Positions 16,515 through 24,368 of a stretch of 54,125 nt of DNA are shown in pieces. Positions within the stretch are counted from its first letter, which is position 1, and each line of letters opens with the position of its first letter. The position numbers and the translations under genes are program-made. The DNA comes from Thermoanaerobaculum aquaticum (GTDB lineage Bacteria; Acidobacteriota; Thermoanaerobaculia; Thermoanaerobaculales; Thermoanaerobaculaceae). The notes beneath the pieces were generated by a model. It was not told where the DNA came from and ran no database searches. It saw nothing but the letters and a program-made list of their open reading frames with translations. The stretch lies in contig NZ_JMFG01000007.1 in assembly GCF_000687145.1 (NCBI RefSeq), forward strand, positions 1 through 54,125, in the 5' to 3' direction.

Positions 16515-17513
16515 CTACACGGCTTCTGTCAAAAGACCTTGCAGTGCCGAAAGCACCTCCGCCATCTCCACCGGGCGAGCGGCGCCGGTGGCGGCCCTGC
16601 CCCGGGAAGCGCCGGTTCTGGCGCCGCTGACCACCGCCACCCGGGGGCCGCGGGGCGCGTTCCGGGCGGGATCGGTGGCCACGTGCACCGCCACCGTCGG
16701 GGTTCCCAGGGAGGCAGCCAGATGGATGGGGCCGGTGTCGCCGCCCACCACGGCCCTGGCCGCCGCCAAGCAAGAGGCGAGCTGTAGGAGATCGGTGGGG
16801 GGAGCTAAGCGGGCCTCTGGGGCCTGGCGCACCACGTCCTCGGCGATGGCCCTTTCCCCGGGGCCCCAGAACACCGTAACCGGCAAGCCCAGCTCGGTGA
16901 GTTTGCGGGCCAGCTGTGCAAAGAGGCGAGGGGGCCAGTTCTTTTGCGGGTGGCCGCTGCCGGGGAAAAGCTGCACGGCAAAGGCCTCTTCGGGGGGATT
17001 GGGTAGATGCGGGCGGAGGAAGCTCCCGTCCGGTGCGGTGCCGTAGCGAACCGGCAAGGGAAGCGCTTCGGCCAGGGTCAAATTGAGGTCCACCACGTGG
17101 GTGAGCTCAGCCCGAGGGGTTACGGTTTCGGTGTAAAAGAGCCCGCTGATGCGCTCCCGACGGTGGGATGGGGCAAAACCCAGGCGGCGGGGGATCCCGG
17201 CGAGGGTCGCCCACAGCGCCGATTTCACCAGCCCCTGGGGGTCAAGGGCCACTTCCGGGGCAAGAACCCGCAGCGTATCCATGGCTTTTTTGGCTTCCGC
17301 CCGCACCGTTTGCCCCCAGGGGGTGTGACGCCAGCGCTTGGTGGCTACCGGCACGCAGTGGCGGACCGCCGGATGCAGCGCCACCAGAGGCGAAAAGCGC
17401 TCCTCCACCAGCCAAACCACCTCCCCGTGCTGGGCCAGGACCACCGCCAAAGGCCAGGTGTGAACGATGTCGCCCAGGGCTGAAAGGCGTGTGAGCAGGA
17501 AGCGGGTGGCCAT
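16515..17513 (-). CDS. GT9-family glycosyltransferase (heptosyltransferase-like)
   Basis: A 332-residue protein from the ATG that overlaps the preceding stop (TAATG); longer frames upstream lie inside the adenylyltransferase gene and are not real. GT9 signatures are TRLSALGDIVHTWPLAV at the N-terminus, FPGSGHPQKNWPP in the middle, and GGDTGPIHLAASLGTPTVAV near residue 280, which binds the ADP-heptose donor in relatives. It probably adds the first heptose to Kdo on lipid A at the inner face of the inner membrane (WaaC-type), but WaaC and WaaF cannot be told apart here. Its partners, the heptose kinase and adenylyltransferase, are directly upstream. Confidence 0.85.
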   Translation of the reverse strand: MATRFLLTRLSALGDIVHTWPLAVVLAQHGEVVWLVEERFSPLVALHPAVRHCVPVATKRWRHTPWGQTVRAEAKKAMDTLRVLAPEVALDPQGLVKSALWATLAGIPRRLGFAPSHRRERISGLFYTETVTPRAELTHVVDLNLTLAEALPLPVRYGTAPDGSFLRPHLPNPPEEAFAVQLFPGSGHPQKNWPPRLFAQLARKLTELGLPVTVFWGPGERAIAEDVVRQAPEARLAPPTDLLQLASCLAAARAVVGGDTGPIHLAASLGTPTVAVHVATDPARNAPRGPRVAVVSGARTGASRGRAATGAARPVEMAEVLSALQGLLTEAV

Positions 17514-18016
17514 TACCGGGAGCTTTCGGAGGCCAGAAGCTTGCGGATGGTGGCCAGAAGGTCGCTGGTGGCGTGCTCTTTGGGGTCGCCACAGATGGCG
17601 GTGCGCCCACCCCAGGCGGCCACCACCTCCCTTTCCGGTACGGTTTCCGGCGTATAGTCGGTGCCCTTGGCGTGGATGTGCGGTTTGATGGCCTTCAAAA
17701 GCTCCACCACCGTGGTTTCCGGGAAGATCACCACGTAGTCCACGCAGGAAAGGTGCGCCAAAAGCTCGGCGCGTTCCGCTTCCGGGACCAGCGGCCGCCC
17801 GGGGCCCTTTAAAGCGCGGGTGGAAGCGTCGCTGTTGACCCCCACGATGAGCAAATCGCCCAGCTTTTTGGCGGCCCAAAGGTAGCGCACGTGGCCCACG
17901 TGCAGGAGGTCAAAAACCCCGTTGGCCAAAACCACCGTTTGCCCCTGTTCCCGGGCCTTTTGGGCTAGCAAAGCCGCTTGCTCTCGGGTGATGATCTTGG
18001 CGCTGGGATCAGTCAT
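17513..18016 (-). CDS. rfaE2: Heptose-1-phosphate adenylyltransferase (RfaE2/HldE C-domain type)
   Basis: A 167-residue stand-alone nucleotidyltransferase. The HxGH motif lies in [15 protein letters not shown] (about residues 31-45), with further family motifs [41 protein letters not shown] and a final [11 protein letters not shown]. It transfers AMP from ATP to D-glycero-beta-D-manno-heptose 1-phosphate, giving ADP-heptose after epimerisation. In Escherichia coli this domain is fused to the kinase as HldE; here the two are separate genes overlapping by eight bases. Gene order matches the pathway into the GT9 transferase. Confidence 0.9.
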   Translation of the reverse strand: MTDPSAKIITREQAALLAQKAREQGQTVVLANGVFDLLHVGHVRYLWAAKKLGDLLIVGVNSDASTRALKGPGRPLVPEAERAELLAHLSCVDYVVIFPETTVVELLKAIKPHIHAKGTDYTPETVPEREVVAAWGGRTAICGDPKEHATSDLLATIRKLLASESSR

Positions 18017-19016
18017 GGATGAAGGGGGCGGCGTCCACTGCCGCGTGCAGTTCCTCGGCGCTCACCGTGGCGGTGCCGGCCTTCATCACCACGATGCCAC
18101 CGGCGAGGTTGGCCAAAAGCGCCGCCTGACGGGGTGTGCCGCCGGCGGCCAGGGTCAGCGTCAGGGTGGCCAAGACCGTATCGCCGGCACCGGTGACGTC
18201 GGCCACCTGGTCGGTGCCGTACACCGGCAGGTGGAAGGGAGGCATCCCCTGCTCCACGAGCGTCAAACCCTGGGAGCCGCGGGTGGCCACCACAAAACGC
18301 GCCCGCAGCTTGCGCCGCAGGCTTTCCGCCGCTTCTGCCACCTGCCGATCGGTTTGCGGGAACTGACCGGCGTGGGCGGAAAGCTCCTCGAGGTTGGGCG
18401 TTGCCCCATCCACCGGCCCCAGGGAGGGGAGGGCAAAACGGGAATCAGCCACCGCCAGAGCGCCTGCGGGCAGACTTCGCCGTAAGGCTTGCACGCCCTC
18501 GGGGAAAACCGCCCCGTACCCGTAATCGGAAACGGCCGCCGCCTGCACGGTGGGGGCGAGGGCGGTGAGCGCGGCCATCAGCTGGTCGCGGAGCTTGCCG
18601 TTACCCACGTTGTCCTCGATGTCGTAACGGGCCACCTGGTGCTTGAGGGCGGAAGGACCCCCGGCCAGGATGCGCACCTTGGTCACCGTGCGAAACCCAG
18701 GCACGACCACTACCTGGCTGACATCTCCGCCTCGCTGCCTCAGGGTTTCCCGCAGCACCTGCCCCTGCTCGTCGTCCCCCACCACCCCCACCGCCACCAC
18801 CTGGGCCCCCAGGCTCAACATGTTGGCCATGGCGTTGGCGCCGCCTCCGGGCACGTCCTTTTGCTCCTCAAAGCGCAGGATCAGCACCGGCGCTTCGCGG
18901 GAAATGCGCTTGGGGCTGCCCAAAATGAAGCGGTCCAGGACCAAATCCCCGTAAAGCAGCACCCGGCAGCCGCGGAAGCTTTCAATGAGCCGGTGGAGGC
19001 GGTCCCTTTCCCGCAC
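18009..19016 (-). CDS. rfaE1: Heptose-7-phosphate kinase (RfaE1/HldE N-domain type)
   Basis: A 335-residue PfkB-family sugar kinase from GTG 19016. The signatures are [24 protein letters not shown] (N-terminal substrate loop, here in two parts LVLDRFILG and ISREAP), [16 protein letters not shown], and the catalytic anion-hole motif [11 protein letters not shown] near residue 270. It makes heptose 1,7-bisphosphate from heptose 7-phosphate for the lipopolysaccharide core. The following adenylyltransferase overlaps it by eight bases. A TAGAAT box six bases before GTG overlaps the lpxK stop; no ribosome site is evident. GmhA, GmhB and HldD are not in the window. Confidence 0.9.
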   Translation of the reverse strand: MRERDRLHRLIESFRGCRVLLYGDLVLDRFILGSPKRISREAPVLILRFEEQKDVPGGGANAMANMLSLGAQVVAVGVVGDDEQGQVLRETLRQRGGDVSQVVVVPGFRTVTKVRILAGGPSALKHQVARYDIEDNVGNGKLRDQLMAALTALAPTVQAAAVSDYGYGAVFPEGVQALRRSLPAGALAVADSRFALPSLGPVDGATPNLEELSAHAGQFPQTDRQVAEAAESLRRKLRARFVVATRGSQGLTLVEQGMPPFHLPVYGTDQVADVTGAGDTVLATLTLTLAAGGTPRQAALLANLAGGIVVMKAGTATVSAEELHAAVDAAPFIHD

Positions 19017-19025
19017 GTTGGGATT

Positions 19026-20003
19026 CTAGCGGATGCCGAGGACGGGGCTCACCAAAGCGGTGAAGGGCTCCTGGAGGGGAACCAAGGAAACCTCCAAAAC
19101 CGCCACCTCGGGGGCGAGGTCCTGGGGCAAGCGCACCGCATCTTTGGCGGTGGTGATGGGGATGGCGCCTTGGCGTTTGGCCTCCCCCAGCAGGAGCTCC
19201 AGTTCCGCCCGGGTGTAGGGGTGGTGGTCGGGAAAGGGCTTTGTCGCCACGAGCTGGGCGCCGGTTTCGGTCAGCGTCCGAAAGAAGCGAGCGGGATGGG
19301 CGATGCCGGCGAAGGCCAGAAGCTTTTGCTCAGCAAGCTCGGTCAAGGGCCGCAGGCGGTCTTGCCAGAAAAAACCCAGGGCTTGCAGGGAAACGGCAAA
19401 GGGGGGCAAGGGGTGGTAGCGGGAAAGGGCAGTCCGGGCGGTTTCCTGCTCGGTGGGCTTGCCCACACACACAATGCGGGAGGCAAACGCCAGCGCCCGG
19501 GGGCCCTCACGACGCCAGCTCTGGCGGCCCAGGGGGTCTTTGGCGTCCACCACCACCAGGTCCACCTCCCGGGCCAGCGGCCAGTGCTGGAACCCGTCGT
19601 CCAGGAGGGCGTGGGTGGCTCCCAGGGAAAGCGCTTTGCGGGCCCCACGCAGACGATCGGCATCCACCACCACCGGGACGTGAGGAAGCCTTCTGGCCAA
19701 AAGCGAGGGCTCATCGCCCGCCTGGATCCAGTCCGGACCTGGGTCCCCTTGCAGCACCACCGTGGTTTTCCCCAGTCGTTTATAGCCGCGGGTGAGGATG
19801 GCCGGCTTGGCACCAAGCTCCAAAAGCGTCCGCGCCAGGGCCTCCACCAGGGGGGTTTTGCCGGTGCCCCCCATGGTGATGTTGCCCACGGAAATCACCG
19901 AAAGCGGCGCGGTTTTCCGCGGCAAAAGACCACGGCTCACCGCAAAGCGCAGCACGAAGTTCAAACCTTCAAAAGGGGCGTTGACCAGGCGCTGGAGGCT
20001 CAT
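19026..20003 (-). CDS. lpxK: Tetraacyldisaccharide 4'-kinase
   Basis: A 325-residue protein, typical LpxK size. The P-loop GNITMGGTGKTP lies at residues 40-51, preceded by an N-terminal amphipathic/hydrophobic stretch that holds the enzyme on the inner membrane. Other motifs are ILTRGYKR, GDEPSLLARR, HALLDDGFQHWPLARE, and LLAFAGIAHPARF with TKPFPDHHPYT. It phosphorylates the 4' position of the tetraacyl disaccharide to make lipid IVA. The gene overlaps the waaA stop by four bases (ATGA), as expected for consecutive lipid A-Kdo steps, and supports a lipopolysaccharide-containing outer membrane. Confidence 0.95.
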   Translation of the reverse strand: MSLQRLVNAPFEGLNFVLRFAVSRGLLPRKTAPLSVISVGNITMGGTGKTPLVEALARTLLELGAKPAILTRGYKRLGKTTVVLQGDPGPDWIQAGDEPSLLARRLPHVPVVVDADRLRGARKALSLGATHALLDDGFQHWPLAREVDLVVVDAKDPLGRQSWRREGPRALAFASRIVCVGKPTEQETARTALSRYHPLPPFAVSLQALGFFWQDRLRPLTELAEQKLLAFAGIAHPARFFRTLTETGAQLVATKPFPDHHPYTRAELELLLGEAKRQGAIPITTAKDAVRLPQDLAPEVAVLEVSLVPLQEPFTALVSPVLGIR

Positions 20004-21262
20004 GGCAGGAAGGGGAGCAAGGCTTCCACGGTTTTTGCGGTGGCTCCTGCGTGCTTGGCCAGCACCGCTTGGGCGTTTTGGCCTAAGGCCTGGGCTTGCT
20101 GGGGGTGGACCAGCAAATGGGCCAGCGTTTCTTGCAGCTCGCGGACATTGTGCACGAGCTTGACCCCGCCGTGCACCTCCAGCTCCCGGTACACCGCGGC
20201 AAAGTTGCGCACATGGGGGCCGGAAACCACCGGCACCGCAAACCTTGCCGGCTCAATGGGGTTGTGCCCGCCGGTGGGGACCAGCGAGCCCCCCACAAAG
20301 GCGACGGTGGCCAGCTGGTAAAGCGCCGCCAGCTCCCCCACCGTGTCCAGCACCACCACGTCGGCGGTGGCATGGGCAGCGGGCAAGGGGCTGCGGCGAA
20401 CCGCCGCTAGCCCCAGTTGCCGGCAAAGCTCCAGGACTTCCTGGGCCCGCTCGGGGTGGCGGGGGGCCAGGATCAAAAACGGGCGGTCCGGGAGCTTCAT
20501 CCAGGCAGAAAGGACCTGCTTTTCTTCCCCGGGCATGGTGGACCCCGCTACCAACACGGCACGACCGCTGGCCAGCTGGCAAAGCCGCGCCTTGAGGTCT
20601 TCGGCCAGAGGCCTTGCGGGCTTCACGTCGAACTTGATGTTGCCGGTCACCCGTACCTTTTCCTGCGGTACCCCTAAGGCCACCAGCCTGGCCGCATCGC
20701 CTTCCGTTTGCGCCAGGGCCAGGGTGAGCGGCGCCAAAAGCGGGCGCAAAAGGGGGGCAAAGAGCTGGTAGCGCGGAAAGGAGCGGTCGGAAATGCGGGC
20801 GTTGACCAGCACCACGGGAATCCCGGCTTCGCTGCAGGCGGCAAGCATCTCCGGCCAAAGCTCGGTTTCCACCAGCACGAGAAGCCGCGGTTGGGTGGCG
20901 GCCAGAAAGCGGCGGGTGGGAGCGGGGAGGTCCAGGGGAAAAGGCAGGGTGGCGTCGGCCACCTGGGCGCCGGAAGCGAGCTCTAGGCCGGTGGCGGTGG
21001 TGGCAGAGAGGAGGAGCGGTACCTGGGGAGCGCGCCTTCGAAGCTCGGAAAGCAGCGCCCTGGCCACCGTCACCTCCCCCACGGAAACCGCATGGACTAA
21101 CACCCCACCCTGGGGCACCGGTGGCAGACCCAAACCCAGGCGCATCCTGAGCGGTGGCCTTCGCTTTCCGGTGCGGCGATCGGCTACCCACAGGAAAGGA
21201 GCAGCCAGGGGCAACGCTAGGTGCAAGACCAGCCGGTAGAGGAGCAGGGAAAACCCGCGCAC
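20000..21262 (-). CDS. waaA: 3-deoxy-D-manno-octulosonic acid (Kdo) transferase
   Basis: A 420-residue GT30 enzyme starting at GTG 21262, the most upstream gene of the minus-strand block. The N-terminal hydrophobic segment (residues 5-26) is the membrane anchor. The catalytic Glu is predicted at residue 63 (HAVSVGEVTVA). VLVETELWPEML, NARISDRSFPRY, VTGNIKFD, LAPRHPERA and FVGGSLVPTGGHNPIEPA are family motifs of the donor and acceptor halves. It transfers Kdo from CMP-Kdo to lipid IVA. A TAGACT box ends six bases before the GTG, with no obvious ribosome site. The gene is divergent from the sigma factor gene. Confidence 0.94.
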   Translation of the reverse strand: MRGFSLLLYRLVLHLALPLAAPFLWVADRRTGKRRPPLRMRLGLGLPPVPQGGVLVHAVSVGEVTVARALLSELRRRAPQVPLLLSATTATGLELASGAQVADATLPFPLDLPAPTRRFLAATQPRLLVLVETELWPEMLAACSEAGIPVVLVNARISDRSFPRYQLFAPLLRPLLAPLTLALAQTEGDAARLVALGVPQEKVRVTGNIKFDVKPARPLAEDLKARLCQLASGRAVLVAGSTMPGEEKQVLSAWMKLPDRPFLILAPRHPERAQEVLELCRQLGLAAVRRSPLPAAHATADVVVLDTVGELAALYQLATVAFVGGSLVPTGGHNPIEPARFAVPVVSGPHVRNFAAVYRELEVHGGVKLVHNVRELQETLAHLLVHPQQAQALGQNAQAVLAKHAGATAKTVEALLPFLP

Positions 21263-21268
21263 CCGCCA

Positions 21269-21310
21269 AGTCTAACGCAGGGACCAGCAAAAGCCCGGAA
21301 GGTCTATACT
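21269..21310. promoter_or_regulatory. Divergent promoter region between waaA and the ECF sigma gene
   Basis: On the minus strand TAGACT (21274-21269) lies six bases before the waaA GTG. On the plus strand TATACT (21305-21310) is a good -10 box about 55 bases before the sigma factor GTG. Neither has a clear -35 box at 16-18 bases. Confidence 0.4.
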
Positions 21311-21365
21311 GCCCCCAACGGCGGAACGCCGGGGCACGTAAACGGGGGTGGAGGACGGAGGTGCC

Positions 21366-21980
21366 GTGGGGGTGCTTCGCCTTTTTACGAGTAGGGATGT
21401 GAACGCCGAAGCCGACGATCGGGTGTTGGCCAAAGCCGCTCGCGCCGGCGACGAGGAGGCCTTTGCTTTGCTGGTCAAGCGCCATCAGGGCGGGGTTCGG
21501 CGCTTGGCGGCCCGCATTCTTTTGGACGAGGAAGAAGCCCGGGACATCGCCCAGTTAGCCTTTATCCGCGCCTGGGAAAACCTCTCCCGCTACGACCCTT
21601 CCTGGTGCTTTTCCACCTGGCTTTACCGCATCGCTTCCAACTTGGCCATTGACGCCCTGCGGGCCCGGGGGAGCCGGGATCGCACCCACCAAACCCACCT
21701 GCGGTTGGTGGGGGAGGAGGAAGCCCCAAAGGCCCCGGAGCTTTTGCAGGAAAAAGAGGTGGAGAGCATCTTCCACCAGCTCGCCCAGATCCTGCCGCCG
21801 GCCCAAAGGCAAGCGTTCGTGCTGCGGGAGGTGGAGGGGCTTTCCACGTCGGAGGTGGCAAAAATCATGGGCTGCACCGAAACCACCGTGCGCAACCACG
21901 TCTTTTCGGCGCGGGCCACCTTGCGCCGGGAGCTGGCGCGGCGCTATCCCGAGTACCTCCCCAGGGGAGGTGAGGCATGA
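21366..21980 (+). CDS. ECF-type RNA polymerase sigma factor
   Basis: About 204 residues from GTG 21366, chosen because CGGAGG lies five bases upstream; GTG 21348 would add six residues. Region sigma-2 (DEEAFALLVKRHQGGVRRLA, ARDIAQLAFIRAWENLSRYD, FSTWLYRIASNLAIDALR, given in parts) spans about 20-95. Sigma-4 (LPPAQRQAFVLREVEGLSTS, MGCTETTVRNHVFSARATL) spans 135-190. It directs RNA polymerase to a private set of promoters. The zinc anti-sigma factor overlaps it by four bases (ATGA), so the two are made together. It heads the secretion/pseudopilin operon, which may be its target; that is inference. Confidence 0.9.
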   Translation: MGVLRLFTSRDVNAEADDRVLAKAARAGDEEAFALLVKRHQGGVRRLAARILLDEEEARDIAQLAFIRAWENLSRYDPSWCFSTWLYRIASNLAIDALRARGSRDRTHQTHLRLVGEEEAPKAPELLQEKEVESIFHQLAQILPPAQRQAFVLREVEGLSTSEVAKIMGCTETTVRNHVFSARATLRRELARRYPEYLPRGGEA

Positions 21981-22465
21981 GCTGCAGCAGGGTGAGGGGG
22001 TGGCTGCCAGCTTACCTGGCCGAAAGCTTGGGCGAGGAGGAGCGTCAGGAGTTCCGCGCCCACGTGCGGAGCTGCCCGGGGTGCCGCCGTTGGCTTTGGC
22101 AGCAGGATGCCACGGTGGCGCTGGCTTTGGCGTTACCGGCGACGGACACGGCGGACGGTGGCTTCGTGGAAGAGGTCCTGGCGGGCATCCACCAGCGGCG
22201 GGTGGAAAGGGCTCTGGCCAGGAAAAAGCGGACCTGGCGGCGGGCAGCGGCAGCTGCCGCGGCGCTTTTGGTCCTAGGGTTGGCTTACGAGCGCTGGCCC
22301 CGCTCACCCCGGCCGCAGGTGGTGGCCCAGCCGGCGCAGGAAAAGCTTGCCCCCGAGCCTTTCGTAGAGGTGGAGGGGGAAGGGGTGCGGGTGTACCAGC
22401 TGGCTTCCGGGGGGGATGCCCGAACGCAGGTCGCCTTCATCGTAAGCCCCTCGGTGGAGCTTTAG
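21977..22465 (+). CDS. Zinc-binding anti-sigma factor (zf-HC2), membrane-anchored
   Basis: A 162-residue protein. The N-terminal domain has the H-x3-C-x2-C zinc motif (FRAHVRSCPGCRRW) with an upstream Cys3. A basic segment (ARKKRTWRR) precedes one transmembrane helix (about residues 85-103, AAAAAAALLVLGLAY). The C-terminal 55 residues would be periplasmic. It should hold the adjacent sigma factor inactive at the membrane until a signal or redox change releases it. Its ATG lies inside the sigma stop codon, and the next gene begins three bases after its own stop. Confidence 0.85.
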   Translation: MSCSRVRGWLPAYLAESLGEEERQEFRAHVRSCPGCRRWLWQQDATVALALALPATDTADGGFVEEVLAGIHQRRVERALARKKRTWRRAAAAAAALLVLGLAYERWPRSPRPQVVAQPAQEKLAPEPFVEVEGEGVRVYQLASGGDARTQVAFIVSPSVEL

Positions 22466-22468
22466 GGC

Positions 22469-23152
22469 GTGCGGTGGCTAGCGGCGCTGGTCGTGATTTC
22501 TGGCCTCACCCTCGGTGCTTGGGCGCAAGCCGTTCAGGAGGTGCGGGTTTTCCAGCTGCGGTTCAAACCGGCCCGGGAGGCCGCTTCGGTGGTTGAGCCG
22601 CTCCTGTCGCCGGAGGGCTCGCTGCTCATTCAGCCGCGGGCCAACACCCTTACGGTGCGGGACACCCCGGCGGTGCAAAAGCGGGTGGCGGAGGCTTTGG
22701 CCAGCTTCGATGTGCCGCCGGAAACCTACCGCATCCGCCTGCGCCTCATCCTGGCGTCCACCGTGCCCCCCACCCCGGGTGCTGCCAGCCCCCTAATTGA
22801 AGGGGTGGGCCGCGAGCTTTCGGAGGTCTTCCGCTTCACCTCCTACCAGGAGCTGGACACCCTGCTCCTGGCGGCCACCGATGGGGCTACGGTGGAAGCG
22901 GAAGCGGCGGGGAAGTACTACTTGAAGTTCTTGGTGCGGGGGTCAAGCCGCGAGCGGGATCGCGTGCAGCTCCAGGGCTTTGAGCTTTACCGCAAGAGCC
23001 GCAACCCCGACGGCAGCGAGGGCTTGCGCCTCTTGCTGCGCACCACCCTTTCCCTGCGCTTAAAGCAAACCGGCATTTTAGGAGCAGCTCGCTCGGAGGC
23101 CGCCAACCAAGCGCTGGTGCTGGTATTTTGGGCCGAGCGGGAGGAGACGTAA
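22469..23152 (+). CDS. Exported secretin-N-domain protein
   Basis: A 227-residue protein from GTG 22469 with a signal peptide (MRWLAALVVISGLTLGAWAQA). Residues 25-85 match the secretin N1-type fold (RVFQLRFKPAREAASVVEPL, SLLIQPRANTLTVRDTPAVQ, VAEALASFDVPP). There is no secretin barrel domain. The C-terminal half is beta-rich and not recognised. It may be an accessory periplasmic subunit that interacts with the GspD-like secretin encoded further down the same operon. The GspF gene starts within its stop codon (TAATG). Confidence 0.7.
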   Translation: MRWLAALVVISGLTLGAWAQAVQEVRVFQLRFKPAREAASVVEPLLSPEGSLLIQPRANTLTVRDTPAVQKRVAEALASFDVPPETYRIRLRLILASTVPPTPGAASPLIEGVGRELSEVFRFTSYQELDTLLLAATDGATVEAEAAGKYYLKFLVRGSSRERDRVQLQGFELYRKSRNPDGSEGLRLLLRTTLSLRLKQTGILGAARSEAANQALVLVFWAEREET

Positions 23153-24360
23153 TGCCTGAGTTTGTGGTTCGCCTGGGGATGCCGGATGGGCGGGTGAGCG
23201 AGCAAAAGCACCACGCGGCTTCCGCCGAAGCCCTGCGTCGGGAGCTGGAAACCCGCGGGCTTTACGTGTTTTCGGTGAAGGCCGCCCGGCGGCTGCGCCT
23301 TTCCTGGCGCTTTCGCTTTCGGGAAAAGGTCAAACCTCTGGAGTTTTTGGTCTTCAACCAGCAGCTGGCGACGCTTTTGGCGGCGGGGATGCCGGTGCTG
23401 CAATCCCTGGAGCTGCTGCAAAAAGCGCAGAGCAACCCGTTTTTCCGGGAGGTGTTGGCGCGGGTTTTGGAAGACGTGCGCTCAGGGGTGGCGCTTTCCG
23501 AGGCCTTTGCGGCCCAGGGGGCGCTGTTTCCCCCCCTGTACTGCGCCAGCGTGTTTGCCGGCGAGCGCTCCGGCGATCTGGTGGGGGTTTTGCGGCGCTA
23601 CATCCGCTACCAGCAAATGCTGGAAGGCGCCCGGCGGAAGGTTACCTCGGCCCTCACCTACCCGGCGGTGCTCATGGGCCTGGCGTTTGGCTTGATCGTT
23701 GTGCTGGTCACCTACGTGATCCCCCGCTTTGCCGGCTTGTACCAGGATTTCCAGGCCGAGCTGCCGCTTTTGACGCTGGGGATCTTGGCTCTGGCCAGCT
23801 TCATCAAGCAACAAATATATGTTTTGCTGGCTGGTCTGGTCATCGGCCTGGTGGTGCTGCGCCGCTACCTGCAAAGCGAAACCGGACGTTTGGCCTGGGA
23901 CCGAGCCCGCCTGCGCTTGCCGTTTGTGGGGGAAATCTTCCACCTCTTCGGGCTTTCACAGTTCGTGCGGGCCTTGGGTACGCTCCTGGCCGGAGGTACG
24001 CCGCTGGTTCCGGCCCTGGAAGTGGCGGTGGGCACCGTCACCAACCGCGCCCTTTCCGAACCGTTGCGGGGGGTGATCCCCATGGTGCGGGAAGGACAGC
24101 CCTTATGGTCGTCTTTGGAAACCACCGGGCTTTTCCCCGAGCTTTCCCTGGCCATGGTGCAGGTGGGGGAAGCCACGGGGGCTTTGGTGGAGATGCTGGA
24201 TGGGGTGGGGCAGTTTTACGACGAGAGCGTCGAGGTCAAGTTAGGAAGGGTGGTGACGCTCATTGAGCCGGCGGTGTTGGTGCTCATGGGCGGCGTCATC
24301 GTGACCCTGCTCTTGTCCGTGTACCTGCCCATGTTTACGCTGTTGCAGCGGGTGCAGTAG
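23152..24360 (+). CDS. gspF: Type II secretion system inner-membrane protein GspF
   Basis: A 402-residue protein; ATG 23152 overlaps the previous stop, so longer frames are not needed. Two T2SSF domains are present (about 62-185 and 265-390), the first starting FNQQLATLLAAGMPVLQSL and the second FVRALGTLLAGGTPLVPAL. Membrane helices lie near 165-190, 215-235 and 370-395. It is the platform that couples the GspE ATPase to pseudopilus assembly. It is clearly different from PilC at 11687-12889, so this locus has its own platform protein. Confidence 0.92.
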   Translation: MPEFVVRLGMPDGRVSEQKHHAASAEALRRELETRGLYVFSVKAARRLRLSWRFRFREKVKPLEFLVFNQQLATLLAAGMPVLQSLELLQKAQSNPFFREVLARVLEDVRSGVALSEAFAAQGALFPPLYCASVFAGERSGDLVGVLRRYIRYQQMLEGARRKVTSALTYPAVLMGLAFGLIVVLVTYVIPRFAGLYQDFQAELPLLTLGILALASFIKQQIYVLLAGLVIGLVVLRRYLQSETGRLAWDRARLRLPFVGEIFHLFGLSQFVRALGTLLAGGTPLVPALEVAVGTVTNRALSEPLRGVIPMVREGQPLWSSLETTGLFPELSLAMVQVGEATGALVEMLDGVGQFYDESVEVKLGRVVTLIEPAVLVLMGGVIVTLLLSVYLPMFTLLQRVQ

Positions 24361-24368
24361 GAGGGGCC

